DNA of 32,735 nucleotides from Oscillospiraceae bacterium (GTDB taxonomy: Bacteria > Bacillota > Clostridia > Oscillospirales > Acutalibacteraceae). The notes below the pieces were generated by a model. The model saw nothing but the letters and a program-made list of their open reading frames with translations. It was not told the origin of the DNA and did no database searches. Shown piece by piece: positions 6,947-15,888 of the stretch. The stretch lies in contig SVOP01000009.1 in NCBI GenBank assembly GCA_015066325.1, forward strand, positions 1 to 32,735, given 5' to 3'. The position numbers were made by a program, and so were the translations under genes. Each line of letters starts with the position of its first letter. Position 1 is the first letter of the stretch.

Positions 6947-8398
6947 TTATTTATGATTTTTTATGTAGTATTTGTAGAATTTTACGCAATCCGCAACCTC
7001 TTTAACTCCAATGCTTTCGTTAGCTGCGTGCATAGCTGCAAGCTGAGCGTTGCTCATTTTGATGGGGCAGAAGCGTAAGCAGTTATCTGCAACCTCTTCA
7101 TAGTGACGGCAGTCTGTACCGCCTGTCATCAAGTAGGGAATAACACCTGCATCGGGGTAGCATTCGTTAAGGCATTTTTTAAGATAACCGAATTCCTCGC
7201 CCTTGTAGTCAACAGTGTTTGAAGCGTTTCTTGCGTGAATAATTTCAAATTCAAGGTCATATTTATCGGCATATTTCTTGAGAACTGCGAGAGATTCCTC
7301 AACATTCTGATGTGGAGAAGTTCTTAAGTTGCAAACGATATATGCTTCTGAGGGGATAACGTTGGGAGTTTGTGAGCCCTCTGCCATTGTGCAACAGAAA
7401 GTGGTTTTAACAAAAGCATTGCACATTGGTGAAACCATAGGAAGAACTTTTGTAAGTAAGCCTTTAAAAAGCCACATATTTCCGAGAACCATACGAAGCG
7501 GGAAGCCTAAGTATGGTGCGGCTTCATCAAGCATAGCATAAACTGCGCCTGAAATTTCTGCTTTAAAGGGTTTATCTTTTTCAATATCTGCAACAAATTT
7601 TGAAAGTCTTGCAAGGGGAGTGTTGCTCTTGGGAGTGGAGGAGTGACCGCCCTTGCCTTTAGCGATAACCTTAAGGTCGATATAACCTTTTTCAAGAAGA
7701 CCGATTGCTGCACACCAGCCATTCATTGTGGGGAGCTGGTCCTTAAGAATTGCACCGCCCTCATCCATTGCAACATCAAGGTGAACGCCTTTTTCTTTTA
7801 AGTAGTTAACGAGCTTTGGTGCGCCATCGCCTGATATTTCTTCATCAACAGCAGTTGCAAGGTAAATATCGCAAGGAGGTTCGAAGCCTTCAGCAAGAAG
7901 CTCTTCGATAGCCTGAAATTCTGAGAAAACAGTTGATTTGCAATCCATTGAGCCTCTGCCGTGGATGTTGCCGTCTGCAATTTCGCCTGAGAAGGGGTCA
8001 CGCTCCCAGTTAGGCTCATCAGCGGTAACAACGTCCTGATGGCCCATCAGAAGAAGTCCGTTTCTTTTGGGGTCCTTACCGGGCCAACGGAAAAGAAGGT
8101 TACCTTCAATTTCGGTGCATTCAAGCTTTGAGAAAACAAGAGGAAAGTTAGTTTTCATAACTTCGTGAAGCTTATAAAATTCTGAAAGGTCTGTGTTACC
8201 TCTTAAAGATACAGTGGGTACCTTAACCATTTCGGAAAGCTTTTTAGCATAATCATTTGCTTCTGCTTCGGTTGGGTTAATTGCCGGTGCATTTGTGTTG
8301 GGCTTTGCTTTGATTTTTACCGCTTTTGTGGCGGCAATTATAATCAAAAGCACCAAAATTGCCAGAACAGCAAGTAATGCAAATCCAATGTATTTCAT
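6947..8398 (-). CDS. M20-family peptidase (CPS1/PM20D1-like), membrane-anchored
   Basis: A 483-residue zinc peptidase. Residues 4-24 form an N-terminal hydrophobic anchor. The M20 metal and catalytic blocks follow: GHQDVV (H120, catalytic D122), GRGSMDCK (metal D152), DEEISG (catalytic E186, metal E187), a conserved aspartate in AMDEGGA, and a C-terminal MHAANE that supplies the last histidine. A dimerisation (lid) domain containing GKGGHSSTPK lies between. It resembles carboxypeptidase S/PM20D1 types, which cleave peptides or N-acyl amino acids; the exact substrate is unknown. ATG 8398 follows AAAGGATTTGAT on the minus strand. The gene is divergent from the lipase-like gene at 8554. Confidence 0.93.
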   Translation of the reverse strand: MKYIGFALLAVLAILVLLIIIAATKAVKIKAKPNTNAPAINPTEAEANDYAKKLSEMVKVPTVSLRGNTDLSEFYKLHEVMKTNFPLVFSKLECTEIEGNLLFRWPGKDPKRNGLLLMGHQDVVTADEPNWERDPFSGEIADGNIHGRGSMDCKSTVFSEFQAIEELLAEGFEPPCDIYLATAVDEEISGDGAPKLVNYLKEKGVHLDVAMDEGGAILKDQLPTMNGWCAAIGLLEKGYIDLKVIAKGKGGHSSTPKSNTPLARLSKFVADIEKDKPFKAEISGAVYAMLDEAAPYLGFPLRMVLGNMWLFKGLLTKVLPMVSPMCNAFVKTTFCCTMAEGSQTPNVIPSEAYIVCNLRTSPHQNVEESLAVLKKYADKYDLEFEIIHARNASNTVDYKGEEFGYLKKCLNECYPDAGVIPYLMTGGTDCRHYEEVADNCLRFCPIKMSNAQLAAMHAANESIGVKEVADCVKFYKYYIKNHK

Positions 8399-8429
8399 TA
8401 TATCAAATCCTTTCACACACAATGGAATT

Positions 8430-8458
8430 ATTATACTACTAAAATTTAAATAAGTAAA
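8430..8458 (-). promoter_or_regulatory. Candidate promoter of the M20 peptidase gene
   Basis: On the minus strand TTTACT (8453-8458) lies 17 bases upstream of a perfect TATAAT (8430-8435). Confidence 0.6.
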
Positions 8459-8491
8459 TAGAAATAAATCTAAAGAAAAAAGCCACTTTTC

Positions 8492-8521
8492 TTGACAAAT
8501 TATGTAAGTTTATTGTAGGAT
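8492..8521 (+). promoter_or_regulatory. Candidate promoter of the lipase-like gene
   Basis: A perfect TTGACA (8492-8497) is followed after 18 bases by TAGGAT (8516-8521). It is divergent from the peptidase promoter. Confidence 0.55.
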
Positions 8522-8553
8522 TATCATAGGAATGTTTTGAAAGGAATGGAAAT

Positions 8554-10014
8554 ATGAAAAAGTTAATTTCTGTTTTATTAGCAATTGTAATGCTTTTTAC
8601 AATTACAATACCTGCCTTAGCAGCTCAAAAGACTGTAGCTGCGTCTGAAAATTATGACGGCAACCCGGTTGTTATTGTAAGAGGCATTGATTTTGCAGGT
8701 CTTACTTATGAAAATGGTGAAAAGGCTCTTAATGTCAGTGCATCAACTATTTTTTCTGCTTTGATGGATGGCTTTATGGGTATGCTTAAGCTTAAAAAGG
8801 TAGATTCTGTATTAGACGGAGCTTTTTTGGCGGCAAAAGAAGTTTTTGACCCTATTTCCTGTGATAAAGAGGGTAATTCAAAGTATTACGATGTTTCTAT
8901 GAAGCAGTATCCTGAATCAATGGCGAGCTACCCCGAATTTGTTGCAAGTCTTCCCGATGGCGGTGAAGAGGGTATTGTGAAAACTGCTGTTGATAAATAT
9001 GGAGCCGAGAATACATATTTCTTTACTTATGACTGGAGAAAAACTCCCGAGCAGATTGCAGATGAGCTTCATAGCTTAATCGGAACTGCCAGAAGAAACA
9101 GTGGTAAAGATAAAGTAAATATCATTTGCGCTTCAATGGGCGGTATGGTTACAACTGCTTATTTCTATTACTACGGCACATATAATGTTGAATCTGCAGT
9201 ATTCCTTTCAGGTGCTCAGAACGGAACCTATGTTTGCGGAGATGCTCTTAACGGAAGAATTGTTTTTGATGGCGATGTGCTTGTTAAATTTATAAATGGA
9301 GCAACCGGCGATAATGTTTTCCTTAAAATCTTTATCGGTATTTTTGATATGCTCGGCGTTGTAGATTTTATTGCAAACATTGCCAACGATATGGTTTCCG
9401 AGAGCTTTGACAGAGGTAATGATTTAATGCTTCGTGATAGTCTTGGTGCTTTCTGCGGATTCTGGGCTCTTTGTCCTGATGAGGATTTTGAAAGCGGTGT
9501 GGAAAATATTTTCGGCGGTCATGAAGAGGACTATCCCGTTCTTCTCGATAAAATTGACGGTGTTAAAGATTTCGTTTTCAGCACAGAGGATACTCTTTCA
9601 AAAGCAATGGCTGACGGCGTTAAAATTTCATTCGTTTCAAACTACAATTCAGGTCTTGTTCCTGTTTATGAAAAAGCAAACCTTAATGGTGATAATGTGC
9701 TTGAAGCGGAGCTTACCTCAAACTTTGCTACAATTGCACCTTTAGGCGAAACTCTTTCAAAGGGTTATATTGAAAACGCAGATCCCAAATATATTTCTCC
9801 CGATAATGTAATTGATGCTTCAACTGCAGTGTTTAAAGATAACACTTGGTTTGTTAAAGATGCTCCCCACGTCGCAGCTGATTACAGAACAGGCTTCAGT
9901 GAATTTACTTTCACTCTTCTTGAAAGTGAAACTCAACCTACAATTAATAGCTTCGAGAAATATCCTCAGTTTATGATTGCAGACGAATTCCTTTTCGTTT
10001 CACCTCTTAAGTAA
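8554..10014 (+). CDS. Secreted alpha/beta-hydrolase, lipase/acyltransferase-like
   Basis: A 486-residue protein with a clear signal peptide (MKKLISVLLAIVMLF, cleavage after ALAA near residue 24) and no lipobox, so probably exported. NPVVIVRGIDFAG looks like the first strand and oxyanion loop of an alpha/beta hydrolase. YDWRKTPEQIADEL followed by VNIICASMGG (Ser194 in CASMG, a G-x-S-x-G with Cys in the first position) resembles the lecithin:cholesterol acyltransferase/PGAP1-type lipases. A late APHVAADYRTG could provide the histidine. The likely substrate is a lipid or ester, not defined. GAAAGGAA precedes the ATG. The next gene begins 15 bases after its stop. Confidence 0.8.
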   Translation: MKKLISVLLAIVMLFTITIPALAAQKTVAASENYDGNPVVIVRGIDFAGLTYENGEKALNVSASTIFSALMDGFMGMLKLKKVDSVLDGAFLAAKEVFDPISCDKEGNSKYYDVSMKQYPESMASYPEFVASLPDGGEEGIVKTAVDKYGAENTYFFTYDWRKTPEQIADELHSLIGTARRNSGKDKVNIICASMGGMVTTAYFYYYGTYNVESAVFLSGAQNGTYVCGDALNGRIVFDGDVLVKFINGATGDNVFLKIFIGIFDMLGVVDFIANIANDMVSESFDRGNDLMLRDSLGAFCGFWALCPDEDFESGVENIFGGHEEDYPVLLDKIDGVKDFVFSTEDTLSKAMADGVKISFVSNYNSGLVPVYEKANLNGDNVLEAELTSNFATIAPLGETLSKGYIENADPKYISPDNVIDASTAVFKDNTWFVKDAPHVAADYRTGFSEFTFTLLESETQPTINSFEKYPQFMIADEFLFVSPLK

Positions 10015-10029
10015 TAAAGGACAACAATT

Positions 10030-10557
10030 ATGGAAATTTTATCTTACATACTAAGCCTTTTAGGCATGGCTTCAATGATTACAGCTTCCCTTATCAAAGG
10101 CGAAAAAATGAAGAAAACGCTTTTCTTTGTTTTTTGTGCTAATGCCCTTATTGCAACAAGCTATCTTGTTGGTGGAAGCGGTTTAAACGGCGCAGCATCC
10201 TGCTATATAGGTGCAATTCAGTCAATAATTAACTATTTCTTTGATTCAAAGAATAAGCCCTTGCCAAAGTGGTTGATTGTAATATATTGTATGGCATTTA
10301 TTGTTTGCAACCTTGTAGTTGGAGGATTTAATCCCCTTGGAATTCTTGCAATAGTTGCTTCTCTTACCTTTGTTATGTGCATTGGTCAGTCAAGCGGTGC
10401 AAAATATAGATTCTGGACACTTTTCAACATTACCTTATGGGGCGTGTATGACATTCTTTCAGAATCCTACAGTGCACTTATTACCCACGTAGTTCTACTT
10501 GTGTTTACAATCGTTGGAATGATTGTTCACGATAGAAAGAAAAAAGTTGAAGAATAA
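10030..10557 (+). CDS. YgjV-family inner membrane protein
   Basis: A 175-residue protein with about five or six hydrophobic segments. The pattern (SLIKGEKMKK after the first helix, then CYIGAIQSIINYFF, and WTLFNITLWGVYDI near the end) fits the YgjV/Imp-YgjV family of bacterial inner membrane proteins, whose function is unknown. AAAGGA lies before the ATG. It is probably co-transcribed with the secreted hydrolase upstream and is followed by a terminator. Confidence 0.78.
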   Translation: MEILSYILSLLGMASMITASLIKGEKMKKTLFFVFCANALIATSYLVGGSGLNGAASCYIGAIQSIINYFFDSKNKPLPKWLIVIYCMAFIVCNLVVGGFNPLGILAIVASLTFVMCIGQSSGAKYRFWTLFNITLWGVYDILSESYSALITHVVLLVFTIVGMIVHDRKKKVEE

Positions 10558-10563
10558 AAAATA

Positions 10564-10589
10564 ACCGTCTTGGAAAATACCAAGACGGT
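10564..10589. terminator. Bidirectional terminator between convergent genes
   Basis: A perfect 10-bp stem ACCGTCTTGG (10564-10573) pairs with CCAAGACGGT (10580-10589). The T-rich side is AATTTTAT on the plus strand and an A/T run faces the minus-strand gene. Confidence 0.85.
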
Positions 10590-10594
10590 CAATT

Positions 10595-11281
10595 TTATAT
10601 ATCCCCTAAATGTTCTGTATTGTTTATGTAATCAAAAACCACATTACCATAAGGATTTGTGCCTTTTTTGTAGAAGATTACTCGGGTTATGCCTGTGTTA
10701 GCAAAATTTATATCGTAAAATGGTGTTTCGGTAGTGAAGCCCATTATGGAGAATACGATAAATGTTAAAAATGCTGCGTGGCAAACAAGGGCGATTTTTT
10801 CACCTTTGTTAAAGTTTTCGTTAAGATGCTCCAAAATGAACCTTGCCCTTTTGAACAGACCTGCAACATCTTTATTGTCGGAGGGAATAAGAAGCGGTGT
10901 GCTCGGGTCAAGCTCGGGAGATAAAACTGCTTTAGAATTAATTTCGTGAATCGTTTCCAAGGTTGTTTCATATTCTGCGCTTAAACCTGCTTCTGCTAAA
11001 TGGGGGAAGATATATAAAGGTTTTTCCGTCGGCTGTTCTTTTAGAATTTCCGTTGCAGTTCTTACGGCTCTGAGAAGTCCGCTTGAATAAACTCTATCGA
11101 AATCAATGTTTGATAAATGCTTACCTGCAAGCTGTGCCTGTTTAACTCCTTTTTCGGTTAATATGGGGTCGTGGCGCTCTTGGGGTGTTAAATTTTCTCT
11201 ATCATAGCCAACATTTCCCTGGCTTTGCCCGTGGCGTATAAGGTATAATTCAAGCTCTATTATCGGTTTCTGATTTTCCAT
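10595..11281 (-). CDS. Histidine phosphatase family protein
   Basis: A 228-residue phosphoglycerate-mutase-like phosphatase with the catalytic YLIRHGQSQGN near residue 13-23. YSSGLLRAVRTATEIL is the second block and LVCHAAFL the second histidine. It is more typical in its RHG motif than the gene at 6280, and the two differ in the middle region. GGAGGG lies 7 bases before the ATG on the minus strand, and a consensus promoter lies upstream. It is a single-gene unit divergent from the CooC-like operon; the substrate is unknown. Confidence 0.92.
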   Translation of the reverse strand: MENQKPIIELELYLIRHGQSQGNVGYDRENLTPQERHDPILTEKGVKQAQLAGKHLSNIDFDRVYSSGLLRAVRTATEILKEQPTEKPLYIFPHLAEAGLSAEYETTLETIHEINSKAVLSPELDPSTPLLIPSDNKDVAGLFKRARFILEHLNENFNKGEKIALVCHAAFLTFIVFSIMGFTTETPFYDINFANTGITRVIFYKKGTNPYGNVVFDYINNTEHLGDI

Positions 11282-11310
11282 AGTGACCCTCCGAAAAAGA
11301 TATTAATAAA

Positions 11311-11339
11311 AGTATAATTTTTTCGACAGTATATGTCAA
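11311..11339 (-). promoter_or_regulatory. Promoter of the histidine phosphatase gene
   Basis: On the minus strand TTGACA (11334-11339) lies exactly 17 bases upstream of TATACT (11311-11316). Confidence 0.75.
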
Positions 11340-11355
11340 ATTGTTTTTAGATTTG

Positions 11356-11384
11356 TTGAAAAGAAAATCACAGAGTGATATAAT
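11356..11384 (+). promoter_or_regulatory. Promoter of the seven-gene CooC/dehydratase-like operon
   Basis: TTGAAA (11356-11361) lies 17 bases upstream of a perfect TATAAT (11379-11384), with the ribosome site AGGTGAT following about 20 bases later. No other clear promoter or terminator is seen before 17161, so it probably drives all seven genes. Confidence 0.7.
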
Positions 11385-11412
11385 CAAATAAATATATATG
11401 TCAGGTGATATT

Positions 11413-12177
11413 ATGGAAAATAAAGCAATAATCGCACTTTCAGGAAAGGGCGGAGTAGGAAAAACTTCAATCTCCGCGGCAATAGTTAAGCTTCTTGTTG
11501 AGGCTTACCCCGATAAAAGAATTCTTGCCATTGATGCAGACCCTGCAGTGGGGCTTTCAACTGCATTGGGCATAGAGGTTAAAACCACTATTGACGATAT
11601 AAGAAAAGAAATTGTTGAAACAGTTGAAGATGGCGAGGTTAAAGCTGCTATTGAGCTTTTGGGTGAGGCGAGATACAAAATTTTTGATGCACTTGTTGAA
11701 ACAGACGGTTTTGCATTTATTGCTGTGGGCAGACCTGAAAGTGCAGGCTGCTACTGCAAAATCAATACATATTTAAAAGAAGTTATCAGCATACTTTCGC
11801 AAGAGTTTGATTATGTTGTAATTGATGGTGAAGCAGGCATTGAGCAGATTAACAGAAGAGTTATGGAAAAGGTTTCACACCTTCTTCTTATAAGTGATGC
11901 TTCTAAAAAAGGTACACAGGTTATTTCTACAATAAAAAGTGTTGCAGATGAGCTTGTTATGTATAAGAAAATCGGTGCAATTATAAACAGACTTCCTGAT
12001 AAAAATGTTATTGACCATATAAATACAAACGGTATACCCGTCCTTTCATATATTGAAAACGACAGTAATTTAGCAATATATGATATTGAGGGTAAAAATA
12101 TAATCGCGCTTCCCGATAACTCAAATGTGGTTGAGGGTGCAAGGAAAGCACTTGTAAAATTAGGCATTATTGAATAA
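11413..12177 (+). CDS. CooC-type MinD/ParA-family ATPase
   Basis: A 254-residue deviant-Walker-A ATPase. GKGGVGKTS is at residues 11-19, DADPAVG at 41-47, and VVIDGEAG is the Walker B-like block. GCYCK places C113 and C115 in a CXC motif at the same location as in CooC, the ATPase that helps put nickel into CO dehydrogenase; in CooC this CXC binds metal between two subunits. No CO dehydrogenase gene is in the window. It is the first gene of an operon with dehydratase-family iron-sulfur proteins, so a metal- or cluster-loading role for those is inferred. ATG 11413 is preceded by AGGTGATATT. Confidence 0.88.
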   Translation: MENKAIIALSGKGGVGKTSISAAIVKLLVEAYPDKRILAIDADPAVGLSTALGIEVKTTIDDIRKEIVETVEDGEVKAAIELLGEARYKIFDALVETDGFAFIAVGRPESAGCYCKINTYLKEVISILSQEFDYVVIDGEAGIEQINRRVMEKVSHLLLISDASKKGTQVISTIKSVADELVMYKKIGAIINRLPDKNVIDHINTNGIPVLSYIENDSNLAIYDIEGKNIIALPDNSNVVEGARKALVKLGIIE

Positions 12178-12187
12178 GGAGTAGGCT

Positions 12188-13390
12188 ATGAAAGATTTAA
12201 AACATCTTTATTATTTTGAAAATCTTTTGCAGGAAGCAAATAATGACCTTGTTAAAAAAGCAAAAGAAGATGGCGGAATTGCTTTGGGTTACACCTGCTA
12301 TCATATTCCAGAGGTGCTTCTTAACTGCGGGAATTGTTTTTCCGTAAGGCTTCGTGCACCCAGAACAGGCTCAATGGATATTGCAACATACTATATGAGC
12401 AACTTCCTTTGCGGTTATTCAAAGGCTATTCTTGAAAGAGCTATTGAGGGCGGATATAACTTCCTTAACGCTTTGCTTGCTTCTGAAACCTGTTCTGAAA
12501 TGAACAGAGCTGCAGAGCATTTCGAGCTTCTTGATTTAGTTCCAAATGATAAATTTTTTCTTACATTTCTTGATGCCCCCTTTAAAATTGAGGAGCATAC
12601 AATAAAGCACTATGTAAAGCAGACCAGAGTTAAAATTCTTGATATGTTAACAGAGGTTTATGGAGTTGATACCTCAGATGAAGCTCTTCTTAAAGCGGTT
12701 GAAGAGCATAATGAGGTTTGCCGAATTATGACAGAAATCGGAAATTACAGAAAAGAAGAAAATCCGAGAATTACGGGATATGAATATCATATTTTAAACC
12801 TTATTACATATTGTTGCCCGAAAGCTCTTATTCTTCCCGCACTTCGAGAAACTGCAGAAGAGCTTAAAAGCAGAGAACCTGACCAGAAGAAAAATTACAG
12901 AGCAAAAATTGTTGTTGTTGGCTCTGAAATGGATGACCCTGATTTTACTTCTCTTATTGAAGACAGTGGTGCACTTGTGGTTGCAGACAGATTCTGCTTC
13001 GGTGCTTTACCCGGAAGACAGGAAATTATTATTGATAAAGAAAAAGATATTCTTACTCAGATTTGTACTCATTATCTTAAAACAAGTCAGTGTCCTCGTT
13101 TTATGAGTCACGAAAAGGTTCAGGAACGCAGAGATTATGTTAAACACCTTGTTGACGAATACCATGCAGACGGCGTTATGTATGAACAGCTTAAATTCTG
13201 CGAATATTGGGGTTACGAGAGGTCTCTCGCTTCCTACATAATGACTAATGATTATGGTGTGCCCACTGCGGCAGTTGACCGTCAATATACTGCTTCTGCA
13301 TCAGGTCAGCTTCGTACAAGAGTTCAGGCTTTTGTTGAAAGCCTTGAAATCAAGAAAATTCAGAAAGCAAAGGAGATGAGCAATAAATGA
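12188..13390 (+). CDS. 2-hydroxyacyl-CoA dehydratase-family iron-sulfur protein, small subunit-like
   Basis: A 400-residue member of the HgdB/BcrC/FldC-type family. Family landmarks include GYTCYHIPEVLL (C37), FLCGYSK (C75), SETCSE (C102), the second domain RAKIVVVGSEMDDPDF, and ADGVMYEQLKFCEYWGYE near the end. Members hold a [4Fe-4S] cluster or, in double-cubane proteins, an 8Fe cluster, and receive an electron from an ATP-driven activator. An extra pair, C47 and C50 (NCGNC), stands where usual members have AAG-type residues and could add a ligand. AAGGAG precedes the ATG. It overlaps the next subunit gene by 4 bases (ATGA). The substrate is unknown. Confidence 0.88.
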   Translation: MKDLKHLYYFENLLQEANNDLVKKAKEDGGIALGYTCYHIPEVLLNCGNCFSVRLRAPRTGSMDIATYYMSNFLCGYSKAILERAIEGGYNFLNALLASETCSEMNRAAEHFELLDLVPNDKFFLTFLDAPFKIEEHTIKHYVKQTRVKILDMLTEVYGVDTSDEALLKAVEEHNEVCRIMTEIGNYRKEENPRITGYEYHILNLITYCCPKALILPALRETAEELKSREPDQKKNYRAKIVVVGSEMDDPDFTSLIEDSGALVVADRFCFGALPGRQEIIIDKEKDILTQICTHYLKTSQCPRFMSHEKVQERRDYVKHLVDEYHADGVMYEQLKFCEYWGYERSLASYIMTNDYGVPTAAVDRQYTASASGQLRTRVQAFVESLEIKKIQKAKEMSNK

Positions 13391-14916
13391 AAAACTACGG
13401 TAAGCTTTATAAAGAGCATACCGCCATACTCAAGCACAGAGAATGGCGTGGTTTGAAAGACACAATGTATGACTATTACAGATGGCTCATCACCTGGAAG
13501 GATATGATTAAAATGGTGCTTAAAGCACCTATTTCCACAGTAAAGGGTATCTGGAAATATCGCTGGATGGCATCATACCTTTCTGCACCCTCTTTTGTTG
13601 ACAGACATGTTGCAGGTCTTCGCGGTCCTCAGCTTCGTATGGCTCATCTTCATTACAATATGATAGTTAAGCACACTACAAAGCTAATTAATATTTCATT
13701 GAGAGCAGATGAAAAAATTAATCCCGGCAACAAGCTTTCAAAGAAAATAGTGCTCATGGATGAAATTGTGCCAAATGAAATTTTCACAGGCTTCCCCAAT
13801 TTAATTCCAATGCCCTTGCAGACATTACCCATATTCCTTTCTTCAATGGTTGACCAGCAGATAACCCCACCCTATCTTGAGGTAACAGAAAGCTTTGGTG
13901 TTCCTGCGGACGTTTGCCCTCTTCCCAGTGCGGAAGCAGGTGTTGCTATTGAGGACGATTACCCTAAAATGGGTTGCTGTATGATTGGTACAAATATGCC
14001 CTGCGATGGTTCAATTATGAACTCCTCGTTCCTTGACAGAAGACTCAATCTTCCCACCCATTGCTTCGGTATTCCTCTTCGTTACAACGGTGAGGATGTT
14101 CAGGAATATGCAGTTGATGAAATTAAGGATCTTATTAAATTTATTGAAGATCAGACAGGTGAAAAATTCGATTGGGATAATTATTTCAGACGAATGAAGG
14201 ATTATAACAAGCAGCTTGAATACGAAAGACAGAAATGGGATATCAATAAAACTCCATATCCACAGATGACAGGTGCTTGCTTCTGGCTTTACAGAATCTT
14301 CTATTTCAACCTTTCAGGCGGCTCAAATGAGAAATTCCTTAAGGTTGATGAAAAAGTCAATAAAATTATGATGAAAGCCTACGAGAAGAAAACTCCTGTT
14401 TCAAAGGAAATGCGTCATCGTGCGGTTGTTTGGTCCTGCCCTGCAAACTATTATACAAGCTTTGCGAACTGGCTTGAAAACTGCTGGGGTATGAATGTTG
14501 TTATGGATATGGAAACAATGATTTCCTATCTTGAAATTGACACAGAAGATAAAGAACAATCTCTTAAGGATTTGGCAAAAACATATCAGCGCTCAATTAT
14601 GCGTAAGCATACAAAGGGCGGTTACCGCAACGTTGTTGACGAGCTCTGGAGAATTGTTGAAGAATATAATGCAGATACGGTTATTATGTATGACCAGATT
14701 TCCTGCAAGGGTATGGACGGTCTTGCAGGTATATTTGATGACCAGGCAAGAGAAAGAGATATTAACTTTATCTGGGTTAAGCAGGACCTTATGGACCCAA
14801 GAACAATTTCAAGACGAGATATGAGAGAGCAGGTTAATAAATATATGCAGACGGTTCTGCAGGAAGAACCCCTTGATCCCTCATTAGTTGACTTTGAAGA
14901 CGATTTAGCTTGGTAA
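13387..14916 (+). CDS. 2-hydroxyacyl-CoA dehydratase-family iron-sulfur protein, large subunit-like
   Basis: A 509-residue partner of the preceding gene, at the large end for the family. About 115 residues of basic/aromatic N-terminal extension precede the conserved core. Core cysteines are C177 (VCPLPSAEAG), C197-C198 (KMGCCMIG), C206 (MPCDGS) and C226 (THCFGIP). A second domain follows with VVWSCPANYY and IMYDQISCKGMDGL. The two paralogous subunits resemble the alpha/beta pairs of dehydratases and benzoyl-CoA reductases (established for the family), but no acyl-CoA transferase or dehydrogenase is linked. The start is AAGGAGATGAG upstream of ATG 13387. Confidence 0.87.
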   Translation: MKNYGKLYKEHTAILKHREWRGLKDTMYDYYRWLITWKDMIKMVLKAPISTVKGIWKYRWMASYLSAPSFVDRHVAGLRGPQLRMAHLHYNMIVKHTTKLINISLRADEKINPGNKLSKKIVLMDEIVPNEIFTGFPNLIPMPLQTLPIFLSSMVDQQITPPYLEVTESFGVPADVCPLPSAEAGVAIEDDYPKMGCCMIGTNMPCDGSIMNSSFLDRRLNLPTHCFGIPLRYNGEDVQEYAVDEIKDLIKFIEDQTGEKFDWDNYFRRMKDYNKQLEYERQKWDINKTPYPQMTGACFWLYRIFYFNLSGGSNEKFLKVDEKVNKIMMKAYEKKTPVSKEMRHRAVVWSCPANYYTSFANWLENCWGMNVVMDMETMISYLEIDTEDKEQSLKDLAKTYQRSIMRKHTKGGYRNVVDELWRIVEEYNADTVIMYDQISCKGMDGLAGIFDDQARERDINFIWVKQDLMDPRTISRRDMREQVNKYMQTVLQEEPLDPSLVDFEDDLAW

Positions 14917-14930
14917 GGAGATAGAAACTT

Positions 14931-15731
14931 ATGAAATATTTTGGTGGATGCGATGTAGGCTCTACATATACAAAATGCGTTATTCTTGATGAAAACGGTA
15001 AGATGGTTGCAAATGTAACAAACAGAAGTAAAATCAATCCCGTTGCAAGTGCAGAAATTGCTCTCGGTGATGCAATAGCTCAGGTTGAGGGACTTAATTC
15101 TGCAGAGGAATTAAGCTACCTTATCGGTACAGGCTACGGAAGAAACAAGGTTCCTTTTGCTGATGAAAACATATCAGAAATCAGCTGTCACGCTATGGGT
15201 GTTCACGTAACAAACCCCGAGGTTAAAGCGATAATTGATATCGGTGGTCAGGATGTTAAGGGTATTTCCATTGATACTGACGGTACAGTTAAAAACTTTG
15301 CTATGAATGATAAATGCGCCGCAGGAACAGGCAGATTCTATGAAGCAATGGCAAACGCTTTTGAAATGACTCTTCCTGAGTTTTCAAAGCTTTCTTTGGA
15401 GGCAAAAAATACAATTCCGATTACTGCTCAGTGCACAGTTTTCGCAGAAAGTGAAGTTATTTCCCTTGTTGGTGAGGGTAAGCCTATGGATGAAATTGCC
15501 GCAGGTATTCAGCTTGCAGTTGCAAAGCGTTGCTTTGTTATGGCAAAAAAAGCAGGTGCAACAGACAGCATTACTCTCACAGGCGGATGTGCTAAAAATG
15601 ACGGTCTTAAAAAGGCTATTGAAAAGGTTTTGAAAATCAAGGTTGTTGAGCTTTCAACTGACCCTCAGCTTATGGGTGCCTTAGGTGCGGCTGAATATGC
15701 CCGTCAAAAAGGTCTCGCAAAGGAGAATTAA
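14931..15731 (+). CDS. BadF/HgdC-type ATP-dependent activator (component A)
   Basis: A 266-residue member of the ASKHA-fold activators that hydrolyse ATP to inject a low-potential electron into dehydratase or double-cubane partners. Nucleotide-binding blocks are GGCDVGSTYTKC near the start, IIDIGGQDVK (102-110) and LTGGCAKNDG. C129 (NDKCAAGTGRF) and C168 (TAQCTVFAESE) are at the positions of the two cysteines that hold the [4Fe-4S] cluster between two subunits in HgdC. The length is normal for the family. TAAGGAG precedes the ATG, 14 bases after the preceding stop. Its presence makes an active reductase or dehydratase role for the upstream pair very likely. Confidence 0.95.
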   Translation: MKYFGGCDVGSTYTKCVILDENGKMVANVTNRSKINPVASAEIALGDAIAQVEGLNSAEELSYLIGTGYGRNKVPFADENISEISCHAMGVHVTNPEVKAIIDIGGQDVKGISIDTDGTVKNFAMNDKCAAGTGRFYEAMANAFEMTLPEFSKLSLEAKNTIPITAQCTVFAESEVISLVGEGKPMDEIAAGIQLAVAKRCFVMAKKAGATDSITLTGGCAKNDGLKKAIEKVLKIKVVELSTDPQLMGALGAAEYARQKGLAKEN

Positions 15732-15732
15732 T

Positions 15733-15888
15733 ATGGACATTATTTTAATAATATTAGCAGTTATTGTAGGTCTTTTTCTCTTAACCTTTGCAATTTATTG
15801 GTTTAACCTTGATATGAAGCTTGTTCGCAAGGTTTACGATTTATTAGGTAAGCATTACGATAATATGAAAAGAGATAAAAAGCTGTAA
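15733..15888 (+). CDS. Small single-span membrane protein (51 residues)
   Basis: A 51-residue protein from ATG 15733, which follows AAAGGAGA with good spacing and begins 1 base after the stop of the activator gene. Residues 3-24 form one hydrophobic helix (IILIILAVIVGLFLLTFAIYWF); the rest is a short basic tail (KLVRKVYDLLGKHYDNMKRDKKL). The stop overlaps the next start as TAATG. I do not recognise the family. Its tight placement suggests it is part of the system, perhaps to hold a component at the membrane; that is inference. Confidence 0.8.
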   Translation: MDIILIILAVIVGLFLLTFAIYWFNLDMKLVRKVYDLLGKHYDNMKRDKKL

